The notes beneath the pieces are model-generated. The model was not told where the DNA came from and made no database searches. It saw nothing but the letters and a program-made list of their open reading frames with translations. Shown here in pieces: positions 23,628 to 34,221 of a stretch of 64,000 bases of DNA (positions are counted from its first letter, which is position 1; every line of letters begins with the position of its first letter). This stretch comes from Telopea speciosissima (taxonomy: Eukaryota; Streptophyta; Magnoliopsida; Proteales; Proteaceae). The stretch lies in contig NC_057922.1 in NCBI RefSeq assembly GCF_018873765.1, positions 15,017,563 to 15,081,562 on the forward strand. The letters are read 5' to 3'. Position numbers and translations under genes: made by a program.

Positions 23628-23637
23628 ACCCCCACCC
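23628..23637. repeat. Target-site duplication, right (MULE)
   Basis: ACCCCCACCC, identical to 16018-16027. It is followed at once by CATTATCTTCTGGTACATTT, the promoter sequence that in copy 5 directly follows the poly-CCA tract. Confidence 0.8.
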
Positions 23638-24057
23638 ATTATCTTCTGGTACATTTAAAGTGGAAGAGAATCTCTCTCTCTCTCTCTCTCCCGCCAAATG
23701 AACTTTTTTTTGTTGTTGGTGTTAAGCAAAGAACGGAAAGTAGATAAAGTCTTAACCCACCCCCAACCCCACCACCACAACATTATTATGTCGTACATTT
23801 ATATAAAACACACTTGATTTAACCAACCCAATGTACCTCCCTTTCCCACTAATTGTTTGCAAAAATGACCTCAAATTTTTGGTGTACATATTTTAGTAAT
23901 CTGTCAAATCATCACATGATGGTGTATTTCACATTTTCTCCCTCTCTCCCTCTCTCCCTGTGTGTGTGTTGCAGTGCTGAGAGATCAGAGGAGAGTTAAA
24001 AAGGATACATATTGGTTCATCTCCTTTCCAACCTCTGAAGCATATATCTTATTTGAA
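23638..24057 (+). promoter_or_regulatory. Proximal 5' flank of copy 3
   Basis: Retains the array's common promoter order: a CT run (about 23671-23690), CCGCCAAATGAACTT, and a pyrimidine tract ending GTTGCAG at about 23974, followed by TGCTGAGAGATCAGAG (likely 5'-UTR intron acceptor). Everything farther upstream in the paralogous promoters has been pushed 7.6 kb away by the MULE. Confidence 0.5.
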
Positions 24058-26035
24058 ATGGATCAGCCCATATCCAACCTGTTAAGAAGAATTTTATTGA
24101 GAAGAGTAGAGGAAGTAGAGACAACTGATGAAGAGAATGAAATGGATCAGGTCCCATCCAACCAGTTAAGAAGAATTTTGTTGAGAAGAAAAGAGGAAGT
24201 AGAGACAACTGATGAAGAGAATGGATACCAAGCACTTGCTGACTGCGAAGAGGTGAAGAAAACCAACAGAAGAGTCTTGCAAACAGAAGAAAAAAGGATA
24301 AAGCACTACCACAGTTCTCACAAGATACTGCTGGTTGGGGAGGGAGATTTCTCTTTCTCTGCTAGCTTGGCCAAGGTTTTTGATTCTGCTGCTAACATGG
24401 TTGCCACTTCTCTCAATTCAGAAGGTAATAAGTTTTAAATTCGAGTAAAAAGATATAATCAATTGTTAATCCCTTTTGGTTATTGTTTTGTTGAGATTTG
24501 GAAATCCGTCTCTCTGTTTCTTTGTTCTGTTTCTGTAGAAATTTGTGAACCAAATTTGTCTTTCGTAGCCAATCGCTTTACAATCTGAATACAACAAAAC
24601 CCAATTTATTCTTAATAGTTTCTTGAGTTTTTAGTCCTTTTTCAGTGTAAGTTTATGCAACCTGTAAATAGATAGATAATTTTGTGTTTATCCTAGCCAA
24701 TTTTTTTTATTATTTTTTTTTAGTTTAAATAGAACAAATTAAACCCACTTTTACTCTTCTAGTTCCTTGATTAGTATAAACAGCAAACCTAATTGGATTG
24801 TTTAGCCCTTTTACAATCCATGTTTATGCAACCATTAAACTTCCATTTTGCATTTTCATCATAATATCACCTGCCGAGATTTGGGGCTTTTTTTTTTTTT
24901 TAATTCGATCTGACCTAATTAAGTTTAAAGAGGCAATTACTGACTCCCTATACTCACCCTATATTTACTCAATGTCCACTAGCCTGAACTTTTTTTTTAA
25001 TTTTTTTGATTCTCCGCTAAAAGTAAAGTTCTCCTCTCCTTCTCCCTTTGTATTTTAAAATTCCTAAATTACTCCTCCGGCCAAGTAAACTCATCTCTCC
25101 TAATCGGCTTGCTCCATCACCCTTGTCCAGTTATGTTAGGTACTTGACCGATACGTCAAAAGCTTCAGAGCTGATAGAATCCATTAAATTAAGTTCTTTA
25201 ACCTATCCCATAGTAGACTGATCCAATCTAGCCCCCATACACTAGATCAAGCTCCATTAGATCGCACATACCAAGTTAGTCATCCCTCCTCGACCTTATC
25301 TCTGCATCTCAAGCCTCACTCCCTCTCCTTCCATAGCCCCCTCCAGCAGCTCATCCCCATTTCTTATGAATTCATTTTCTTGTTGGGTCTCACAACTGCT
25401 TACAAGACATGTCTTCTGAATGGTACATGGTGTTTATAATACAACACTTGGGGGGCTGGGGTTTGTATTTCAGATTTCTTAAAGAAAAACTACAGCAATG
25501 CCATGTCCAACATCAATGATTTGAAGAGTAAAGGGTGTATGGTTCTTCATGGAGTGGACGCAACAACAATGTCAGGCCATCAGTTCCTGAAAAGTATGAG
25601 ATTTGATCGGATTGTCTTCAACTTCCCCCATGCTGGTTTCTCTAATAAAGAGTCACGGGAGGTCCAGATGAGGTAAATGTTTGTTTTCAACCAAATCATA
25701 TATATATTTTTCTTAATATGATTAGTAATTAATCCTATTAAAATTAATTTTTTCTTAATTACATATGCAGTCGACACCAAAAGCTGATCACCTTATTCTT
25801 CAAGAATGCCAAGAAAATGCTTTTGGAAGAAGGAGAAATACACATCTCCCACAAATCAGTAGGGTTCCATCTGAAATGGGATATAGAATCTCTGGCCTCA
25901 GATAGTGGCCTCAATTTTATAAAAGCAGTGAGATTTAATTTGAATCAATATCCAGGTTACAATACTAAATATGGATTTGGGGGAGATGGGAACTTTGATT
26001 GCAATCCTAGCAAGACTTACATGTTTGGATTATGA
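24058..26035 (+). CDS. DUF2431 (BMT5-like) protein, copy 3, short form
   Basis: Exons 24058-24424, 25474-25672 and 25771-26035, 276 aa, all in frame. Starts MDQPISNLLRRILLRR. A 28-residue unit (MDQ...TDEENE) is repeated once in tandem, and the long acidic/Ser linker of copies 1, 2 and 4 is missing, so the DUF2431 domain begins at about residue 85 (LLVGEGDFSFS, FNFPHAG, YPGYNTKYGFGGD). Asp replaces Gly at position 2, so the N-myristoylation signal is lost. Promoter and exon 1 resemble copy 5, while intron 1 and exons 2-3 resemble copy 2. Exon 2 ends VQM where copies 1 and 2 have QI and copies 4 and 5 have QL. A MULE sits about 420 bp upstream. Whether the gene is still expressed cannot be judged. 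Confidence 0.83.
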
Positions 26036-26671
26036 TAAAGACCAACTGATTATAGAAACATACTCATTAGCTTTTTTCATGAAATGGGTTTAGCAATGTT
26101 GTGCATCTAGGAGATTTTCAAAGTAGACCAAAATATGTTTCAGAATTTGTATATGAATATATGTGTAAGAGTGTTATTCAACATTTCTGATATATGTTTC
26201 TTTATTTTGAAGTATATCAAAGCATGATTATAATAAAACTTGGTACATAATTAAAAGAGTGCCCAGCTGAAGGGGTTAAAAACCCTTGGTCAATTAATTT
26301 AAGTTAAATACGTGGTTTATCAAGTAAGGGGGGGAGGGGTTTGGTTTTCAGAGTCAAGGAATGAACCAAGATGAGTTCTAGGCCTCTAAGGGTGATTCTT
26401 TTTTCTTGATAGTGTGATAAATCCCAAAAATAAAAAATTTATGTTTCTAGAAAAAACTCAAAATTCAACGTTGAAAAGACTCAGTTTGACATTCAAAGCA
26501 TAAACTTCGACATCGATAGAGTGTCATAGGAATGAGATTTGATATCAGGTTGCAGTTCGGTGTCTATCATCATGTGTGCCTGACAAAATTGACATGGAAT
26601 GTCGTTTTGCTTGGCGTACCTTATCTCGTACTTTGCCCAACTCAAGATTTTTTGCAGCATAGGAACATGGA
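26036..26671. other. 3' flank of copy 3
   Basis: Duplicate of the copy-2 3' flank (13624-14240), with small indels. No gene. Confidence 0.5.
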
Positions 26672-26877
26672 TCTGGTTCTCCTCCAACCGTGACTAGAGC
26701 TAGAGGGTTCAGCCCAGTAAAAACACCCAAAAACAGGGAAAGGGGGTTGGGGGTTTGGTCATTTCATAGGGCCCACTTCGGTCCCACCTGTGAAATGACC
26801 AAAACCACCCTTGTTTTGGCCTTTTTTTTGTTGGGCTGGACCCTCCAGCTCCTGCCACGACTGGAGGAGAGCCAAAT
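26672..26877. mobile_element. MITE, 'TGGCTCTCCTCCAG' family
   Basis: The left arm (CTGGTTCTCCTCCAACCGTG, AGCTAGAGGGTTCAGCCCA) and right arm (TGGGCTGGACCCTCCAGCTC, CGACTGGAGGAGAGCCA) are inverses. The inner arms are GGTCATTTCATAGGG and CTGTGAAATGACC. A shorter relative lies at 29114-29268. Confidence 0.7.
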
Positions 26878-26935
26878 CCTAGGAAAATCTGCATATTCCT
26901 AATTGCTCCCTATGTTGGAACGTTGGGGAAAGACA

Positions 26936-27066
26936 TTAACCATCTGTTTTATAAAGCCAGTGAAATTCAATTTGAATAATTATCCAGGTTTTACAGTACT
27001 AAATATATGGATTCGGAGGAGATCGGTACTTTAATTGCAATCCAAGCAAGACTTACTAGTTCTTTA
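26936..27066 (+). pseudogene. Exon-3 relic of a sixth DUF2431 copy
   Basis: CATCTGTTTTATAAAGCC, GTGAAATTCAATTTGAATAA, TTATCCAGG, GGATTCGGAGGAGATCGG and TTGCAATCC follow the 3' half of exon 3 of the array genes (NFIK..V.FNLN..PGY, FGGD, NCNPS-like positions). Single-base indels break the frame and the final codons are missing. No exon 1 or 2 is nearby, so the remainder was deleted or replaced. Confidence 0.75.
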
Positions 27067-27623
27067 AAAGACTAATTTTGGTGGTAATTGCCAGAAATAT
27101 ACCCAAACCTAATTACAATGAGCAAGAGGTGATTTTGTGTTATGTAAGATTTTGTTCTCATGTCTTTGCTTGTGGATCATCATGGGCTGAATAAAGATCT
27201 TGAGTTTAAAAGAAGCCTCTATGGGCTTAATTTTGATGGGCCATTGATGGATACATGGGCTTGAACCGTCCCCTTCTTTTTTTTTTTTTTTTTTGGTTAC
27301 CTTTGATTTTATGTCTTGTCCTGTTCTTGTTCTAGATGTGAGTAATATAGTCCCCCCCCCCCCCAAAAAAAAAAAATAAATAAATATGTCTGATTCAATT
27401 ACAAGGTATCCAATACTTTGGATTAATACATCCAGATTAATCTGATTAATGATTAAGTGATCATTAATCCATTTACAATCTTAGCTTAAGAATCAACACA
27501 ATTGTCCCAAAAAATAAAAAGAATTTAACACAAAGGGAGAGTGGGAGAGGGATGAAGAGGTATTATTTGCTAGATTTCTCTGGTTGCAGAAGTTCGGGCT
27601 AGTAATCCTCAAAAAGTGTTCTA

Positions 27624-27797
27624 ACTCCTCTCAGGTTCCCTGTCCGGTCAGGTTCGTAGGTTCCTCTCATAAGGAGCCAGAAATGACGACCTCACCCCCT
27701 GCCCGAACACACTGCCTGGGTGGGATGAGGTCGTCATTTCCACCCTCCCTATGAGAGGAACCTACGAACCTGACAGGGCAGGGAACCTGAGAGGAGA
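27624..27797. mobile_element. MITE, near-perfect foldback
   Basis: The arms CTCCTCTCAGGTTCCCTGTC, CAGGTTCGTAGGTTCCTCTC and AAATGACGACCTCA mirror TGAGGTCGTCATTT, GAGAGGAACCTACGAACCTG and CAGGGAACCTGAGAGGAG. The centre is CCCGAACACACTGCCTGGGT. Block A at about 5055-5065 is the empty site (CCTCAAAAAGTGT then CCATATCATACC). Confidence 0.8.
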
Positions 27798-28109
27798 AAA
27801 ATTCCCATATCATACCTACTAATTAAGGGAAAATCTTGTTGTAACCAAGTTTGGTAACAAACAAGATTGTAATCTTACTTTATTATCTTTTGTAGAGGTT
27901 TTAGCTTACGGGAAGAATCACTTATTTGCATGTTCCGTGCAGATCATGGTTCGTAATCAATTCCCCCCACCATCAGATAGGTATTGGCCAAGACCGATCC
28001 GGTGAAGTGATCCAAGGCTAAAATGATAATAAAACCTAGTTTTATTAAAAAGCAAGGGCAATTTCATCTGATTCAGGGTGATTTAGATCGGTATTGGATG
28101 AGATAGATC

Positions 28110-28250
28110 AAAGATCGTGCTTGGCGTGTTGGTCAAGTGCTCACTTGCTGAATGCTTGGTCACGAGTTCAAGTCCTGGAAACCCCCTCTCTAGAAACCTG
28201 CTTAATGTGGGAGCCTTGTGCACTGGGTACAGCCTTTTTTTATCGATTGT
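28110..28250 (+). mobile_element. Au-type SINE with target duplication
   Basis: A tRNA-like head (TTGGTCAAGTGCT as A-box-like, CACGAGTTCAAGTCC as B-box-like) is followed by GGAAACCCCCTCTCTAG and the typical Au tail GGGAGCCTTGTGCACTGGGT, ACAGCC and a T-run. The direct repeat GATAGATC stands at 28102-28109 and 28251-28258. The partner block near 5350 has one GATAGATC followed by the same flank, so it is the empty site. It is not a functional tRNA gene. Confidence 0.8.
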
Positions 28251-28669
28251 GATAGATCTCAATCCAAGTACCGAGATTACAAACCATCGTGGAGATCAAA
28301 GAGCTCAAGAAGTATTGAAAACGAAATGAAGAGTAGTGTTTGGAATTGGCATGCAACGCAAGAGAGGTGTAAATTGAAAATTCAAGTAAGGATTTTTTTT
28401 TTTCCAATGAAATTAAAGCAAAGATTATTAGTTACAAATTTTGATTGCGATATGAAAACAAATGCAAGTTTGACCACATACTCGAGTTAAGTAAGGAGAT
28501 GTAGTAAAATTGAATCACTGAATGCAATTATAAGAACGTTTTTACATGGATTTACTATAATCAAAGCATAGAATGAGAGTATACTATCTTCCCTGGCTTG
28601 TTTTGTTTTTTTTGCTACACAACAATAGGAGATGTGGGTTGAGTCATGCCAAACGATCACTAGTCTTTT

Positions 28670-29110
28670 TCAAAAGGGTAGAAGAGAGGATGACATATTT
28701 GGACACCTGGTGGCGTGCCTAATCTTTTCCATTATTATTAGGGAAAAAGATTGCTACTCTATCTGCTAGTCTCACCATGTGGATCCCATATGGAACTATT
28801 TTCCAACCCCTCATTGGTATAATGTGCAAGTTCTTTCTTACATTGCCTTAATAGGAACAACCTCCCCCCCCCCCCTCCTCCTCCACCAAAAAAATAATAA
28901 TAATAATAATTATTGAGAGAAGATTATCTGAGCAAGTGGAATAGGGGATTAGACCAATAGGTTGCGGTAAAATCGTATCAACAATAAGAGGGAAGTAAGA
29001 TCATTTCATATGAGGAGAAGAGAGATAGACAAAAAAACGTTACCATACCCTACCCCACCAGCGCAGAGAACCTTTTCTCCTCTTGAATTATTGGGCTTGC
29101 GGACTTAACA
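28670..29110. repeat. Shared spacer module B (also at 33300-33960 and 40925-41115)
   Basis: Shared words include GAGGATGACA, ATTATTAGGGAAAAA, CATATGGA, CCACCCCTCATT-like, GGAACAACCTCC, AATAAGAGG, ACCATACCCTACCCC and AACCTTTTCTCCTC. The third copy after gene 5 is truncated. No gene. Confidence 0.65.
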
Positions 29111-29113
29111 GAA

Positions 29114-29268
29114 TATGAGAGGGACCTGCTTCTCCTCTAGCCGTGGCAGGAACTCGAGGATACGCCCAGCAAATATAGGGATGACCCATCTGTGAATTAA
29201 TCCAAACACCCCTTGTTTGTTGAGCTGGATCTTCCAGCCCCCACCATGGCTGGTGAAGAGCCAAATTG
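29114..29268. mobile_element. MITE, 'TGGCTCTCCTCCAG' family, with empty sites in paralogous spacers
   Basis: The left arm (GGGACCTGCTTCTCCTCTAG, CCGTGGCAGGA) mirrors the right arm (CCATGGCTGGTGAAGAGCC). It interrupts the module that reads TTAACAGTATATGGAGAGAC at 9565 and TTAACAATATATAAGAGAC at 33948. Confidence 0.7.
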
Positions 29269-29599
29269 ATATAAGAGACAGGTAGCACACAAACCAATAT
29301 GACCTCGTCAAACGGAATTCTTGAAATCCCCGCACAATTAAAGGGGATTTTTATCCTCTAAAGGTCCCAATCTCCTAGTTCCTTTCTAGTACTCTTAAAA
29401 AACTAACACCTGGCAGATTTTAATCCAACGGTATATGGGACATCGTTGAGTCAACAGATATCCCATCAAGTCAGAACAACAGAGCATAGAGCATCGATGC
29501 TCTATTTCATTTGATTTGAAGTTGAAGCTTTTCTTTTCCCCAAAACAAAAAGCAAAAACTGTTGAAGTCTTTCAATGGGTGGAAATGTGGAATCAAACG

Positions 29600-30073
29600 G
29601 TCTCTCTCCCTCCCTCCCTGCCTCTCCTTTGATTTGAAGTTGATGGGGTTGTGGCATCACATCCTCTATTTCTCTCCACAAGTGTACCTTTTCTTCCTAC
29701 GATGCTAAGCAAAGAACTGAGAGTACATAAAAGCTACCACTACCACCAACCCCCTTATCTCCTCGTACATTTAAAGTGGAAGAATCTCTCTTTCTCTCTC
29801 TCGCCAAATGAACTTTTTTTTCTTCGGTGTTAAGCAAAGAACTGAATCAAACCCAATGTTTCTCCCTTACGCATTAATTGTTTGCAAATGATCTCAAAAA
29901 TTTGGCATCCATATTTTTAGTAATCTATCAAATTATCACACAATGGTGTATTTCACATTCTCTCCCTCTCTCCCTCTATGTGTGTTGCAGTGCTAAGAGA
30001 TCAGAGGAGAGGAAAAAAAGATACATACTGGTTCATCTCCTTTCCAACCTGAGAAACATCTTAATTATTTGAA
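29600..30073 (+). promoter_or_regulatory. 5' flank of copy 4
   Basis: Common promoter order: CGATGCTAAGCAAAGAACTG, GAGTACATAAAAGCTACC, CTCGTACATTTAAAGTGG, a CT run (about 29786-29803), GCCAAATGAACTT, and a pyrimidine tract ending GTTGCAG (about 29990) followed by TGCTAAGAGATCAGAGG. This is the probable 5'-UTR intron acceptor. Confidence 0.5.
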
Positions 30074-32297
30074 ATGGGTCAGGTCTTATCCAACCTGATA
30101 AGCATTTTATTTGGAAGAAAAAAGAAAGTAAAGAAAATAAGTGATGAAGAGAATGGATACCAAGCACTTGCTGACTGCGAAGAGGTGAAGTCAATCCATC
30201 CTTCTTCCGATTATGGAAACACCAGAGTTTCAGAAGAAGATGAAGAAGCAGTAGTTTTTGTTATAAGTGATTCTAATGTCAGAGAAGATGTAGACCCATC
30301 TCCTCCTCCTCCTGTTTCTTGTTACCAAAAGACCAGGATTTCATCAGAAGATGAAAGGGTAACCATCATTGTTGACAATGGTGTTGAGGCTGTAAAAAAG
30401 ATTAAACCTATCCTTCATCTCTCTACTGCCGATAAGATCAGAGTTCCAAAGGATGGTTTAGGAGCGAAGAAAACCAACAGAAGAGTCTTGCAAAAGGAAA
30501 AAAGGATAAAACACTACTTCAGTTCTCACAAGATACTGCTGGTTGGGGAGGGAGATTTCTCTTTCTCTGCTTGTTTGGTTAAGGTTTTTGGTTCTGCTGC
30601 TAACATGGTTGCCACTTCTCTCAATTCAGAAGGTAATAAGTTTAAATTCGATCAATAGTTAATTTTGGTTATTGTTTTGTTTAGATTTGGAAGAGCCCAA
30701 CCATATCTGTTTCTTTGTCCTGTTTCTTCTGTAGGAATTCGTGAACCAAATTTGTCTTTCTTAGCCAATTGCTTTACAATCTGAATAGAACAAAACCCAA
30801 TTTACTTTTATAGTTTCTTGACTTTTTAGTCTTTTTTCAGTGTATGTTTCTGCAACCTGTAAACATCCCATTTTTCCAGTTTTGTCAGAACATCATCTGC
30901 TGAAATCGAGTTGTTTTTATTGAAATTAGAAAGAGTCTATCTCCATTTGTGCTTTCTCCCTCTGTAAAAATCCAAGAAAAACAGAATAAATTTTTCATTG
31001 CAAGTCATTCATTTTACAGTCTTAACGGATCAAAACCCAATTTTTACTGTGTGTTAACCGTGGCTCTGATATTTTTTGTTAGGGACTTTGGTAGAACTCA
31101 TCTTTAAAATCTAACCGCTAAAGAGAATGTGTCCAAGTACCTATAAATCTCCATATTGGGCTACCCGTAGTGGGATTATTATTTCCCGCCTTTCGCGTGG
31201 AAACCCCAACACCATGTCATTTAATGTTCCACAAGGAGTAACTATGAAATTTCCATCCTCCTATAGGCATGTCAGCATTAGAAAATGTTGTATAACAATT
31301 GGAGCTTAAAATATGCATCCTCCTCCCATGTAAAACACTGACCAGAAAATTATAGAAGTTGAAGCTGAACCAAAATTTTCCTTTTATCTTGTCTGTCATG
31401 TGTTTATCTTTTAGGCTATGGTAGGATTAAATCTTTTCCCTCCCTTGGGTTATGTTAGCACAGTCTTATTCTGTTCTAAGTAGCTCTCTAAATGGTGGCC
31501 GGTGACTATTATACAAAACTGGTGTTTATATTTCAGATTTCTTAAAGGAAAACTACAGCAATGCCATGTCTAACATCAATGATTTGAAGAGTAGAGGATG
31601 TATGGTTCTTCATGGAATTGATGCTACAAATATGTCTGGAAATCAGTTCCTCAAGGGCTTGAGATTTGATCGGATTGTCTTTAACTTCCCCTATGCTGGT
31701 TTTTTTAAAAAAGAGACACGGGAGTCCCAACTCAGGTAAATGCTTGTTTGGAGCGAAGGAATTTATTGGTTTTCCACATAATGGGAAAGAGGGAAAAGAA
31801 CCAACTTTCTTTTATCTTTCCCTGGTCTCTTTCCACGAAATGGATGTGATAACCACTCTCTCTCTCTCTCTTTGTATTTTTTTTTTTTTTTTTTGGTTGA
31901 ATCTCTCTTTGTATTTTACATTAAAACAAACAGTGAGAAATTCTATTTTATGAGAAAATTTTCCTTTTCCACCTTTTCACATAGAAACAAACAGAATCAT
32001 AATAATGGATGAGACCAAAATAACGAACCCTATGTGTTGTAGCCCTAGAGATGCATGTGACAAGCTGACCTTTATATATTTTCTATTGGTTTGCAACGTA
32101 CAACTAGCTTTTCTTTATCTTTCCCTAGTCTCCTTCCAGGAAATGGATGTGATAACCATTCTGTCAAAAGTTGCTCTTTTTTCTCTTCTATTTTCTTGAA
32201 GAATGCATATATCTTTTCCTCTTTTTTTAACGTAACGCCTTGTTTGTTTCTTGGTAAAATTTTTCAATGTAAAATATTTTTATGTTTTTAATTCCTC

Positions 32298-32330
<33 letters not shown>

Positions 32331-32992
32331 CTTTAAAAAATATACTGAGAAACTCTATTTTATGGATAAATTTTCCTTTTGCAACCTTTTTATATGGAAA
32401 CAATTAGAACCATAATAATGGATAGACAAAAACTAAGATCCTTATGCCTTCCCTAAATTTTATGTGGGATATCATACATCCCATGACATATTTTACAAGA
32501 CCCATCTATAACAAAATTTCTAATTTTCTAGCATACCCAACCTTTTCTTTTTAAATTATTTGTCTGGAATATCATACATCATGCGACATATTTTATATTA
32601 CTCATCTAAAACAAAATTTCTAATTTTCTAGCTAAGTTATATGTAGACATTTTTTTTAATAAGTGAATGATTTTTTGATATGATTGTAATTAATTCTTTT
32701 TAATTATTTTTTTCACATATGCAGTCGACACCAAAAGCTGGTCACCTTGTTCTTCAAGAATGCCAAGAAGATGCTTTCGAAAGATGGAGAAGTCCATGTC
32801 TCTCACAAATCAAACGGGTTCCATTCTGAATGGAATATAGTATCTCTAGCCTCACTTAGTGGCCTCAATTTTATAAAAGAAGTGAAATTTAATGTGAATT
32901 CTTATCAAGGTTACAATACTAAAAGAGGATTTGGAGGAGATGAGAACTTTGATTGCAACCCCAGTCAGACTTACATGTTTGGACTGGGATAG
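30074..32992 (+). CDS. DUF2431 (BMT5-like) protein, copy 4, long form
   Basis: Exons 30074-30632, 31537-31735 and 32725-32992, 341 aa. Starts MGQVLSNLISILFGRKKK (Gly2/Ser6, then basic: a good N-myristoylation-type start). The acidic/Ser linker has a short Pro run, and the DUF2431 domain starts at about residue 150: LLVGEGDFSFS, FNFPYAG and YQGYNTKRGFGGD. It ends one residue later than copies 1-3 (MFGLG). Intron 2 is about 1 kb because of an internal direct repeat (31805-31990 and 32105-32350). A stretch of about 370 bp at the end of intron 1 is identical to copy 5. Same function caveat as copy 1. Confidence 0.85.
31805..32350 (+). repeat. Direct repeat within intron 2 of copy 4
   Basis: TTTATCTTTCCCT, GAAATGGATGTGATAACCA, TCTATTTTATG and AATTTTCCTTTT occur twice, about 300 bp apart, in copy 4 but once in copy 5 (about 38650-38840). 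The second unit is followed by AACATAATAATGGAT-like sequence again. The open frames here are by-products. Confidence 0.6.
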
Positions 32993-33299
32993 AGACCACC
33001 CATGCATGGATGACGAAACAGACTCATGAGCTATAACATATCTTTAATGGGTTTAGTAATGTTTTGCATTTTGGGGGTTTACAAATTAAGAAGATGAACA
33101 GACGTTTCAGACTTTATGATTAGAAGGTTACATCAGTATTATTGTTCTAAGTAATGGACTAAAAAAGAATTTGTTTGTTTTTTTTTCGTTTTTTAGGTCT
33201 GAGACTAAAAAAGAATTTGTTGGTAGGCAACATATTAAATTTACTTTTCCATTGATTTTTGTATTTTTATAAGCAAGTGTCACACACCCATCACAAGGC

Positions 33300-33960
33300 T
33301 GGACAATGGCGTCTTTTTCAAAAGGGGAGGAAAGAGGATGACACATTTGGACATCCTGGTGGGGTGCCGAGTACGTGAACATACGAGAATGGCTCACAGA
33401 CGTTTAGATGGAATTCACTCTATGAGACCCACATGGGGTGGATTACATCTGAACGGCTGTGAACTGTTCTTGTACGTGAACATTAGCCCAACTCTGGGTC
33501 CCCATCCTTTTCCCTTATTATTAGGGAAAAATACTACTACTCTACCCTTGTATAGGTTTCTTCATACCCTTCTTATATATTAAACAGTGGGACTCACACT
33601 AACACTCTATTTGCTAGTCTTATCATGTGGACCCCATATGGATGACACTATTTTTCCACCCCTCATTTGTATGGGGGTGCAAATACCTTCTTACACTGCC
33701 TTAGTAGGAACCACCTCCCCCCCCCACCCCCCACCCCACCAAAAACAAAAAATTTATTGGGAGAGGGTTATCAGAAAGAGGGATTAGGGATTACACCAAT
33801 GGGTTGCATTAAAATGGTATCGACAATAAGAGGTCAACAAGATTGTTTCATACGAGGAGGAAAGAGATAGACACACAAAGGTGTTACCATACCCTACCCC
33901 AAGTGGCTCAAAGAACCTTTTCTCCTCCTAATTTATTGGGCTTGCTACTTAACAATATAT
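33300..33960. repeat. Shared spacer module B, second copy
   Basis: Extended version of the module at 28670-29110. It adds about 130 bp of unique sequence (33367-33500) that contains TACGTGAACAT-like and ACGTGAACATTAGCCC words. No gene. Confidence 0.6.
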
Positions 33961-34221
33961 AAGAGACAGCTGATACAGACCATTATGACCTTGTCAAACA
34001 GAATCCTTGGAATCCAGACACAATTAAAGGGGATTTTTATCCTCTCAAGTTCACAATCTCCCAGTTCCTTTCAAGTACCCTTTAAAAAACCAAAACCCGG
34101 TAGGTTTTAATCTGACGGGGTATGGGAACCGCTGATTGGGCTTTTGTAAGGAACTGATTGCCTATCATATGATTAAAAACAGAATATTGTGTAGAACCCC
34201 ACACGAAATTACCGAGTCAGA

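Larger units (their letters stand above)
27285..28480. repeat. Duplicated spacer block A (partner at 4745-5610)
   Basis: Same words in the same order as 4745-5610, plus two later insertions (MITE 27624-27797, SINE 28110-28250). It is followed by sequence matching 3935-4185, which in the first copy lies before block A, not after it. Confidence 0.7.

Noticed and set aside
28110..28250. tRNA gene
   Set aside because: A/B-box-like words belong to a SINE head; no cloverleaf or mature tRNA sequence is present.
31217..31399. 60-aa minus-strand ORF identical at 38056-38238
   Set aside because: Identity comes from duplicated intron sequence of copies 4 and 5, not from selection on a protein.
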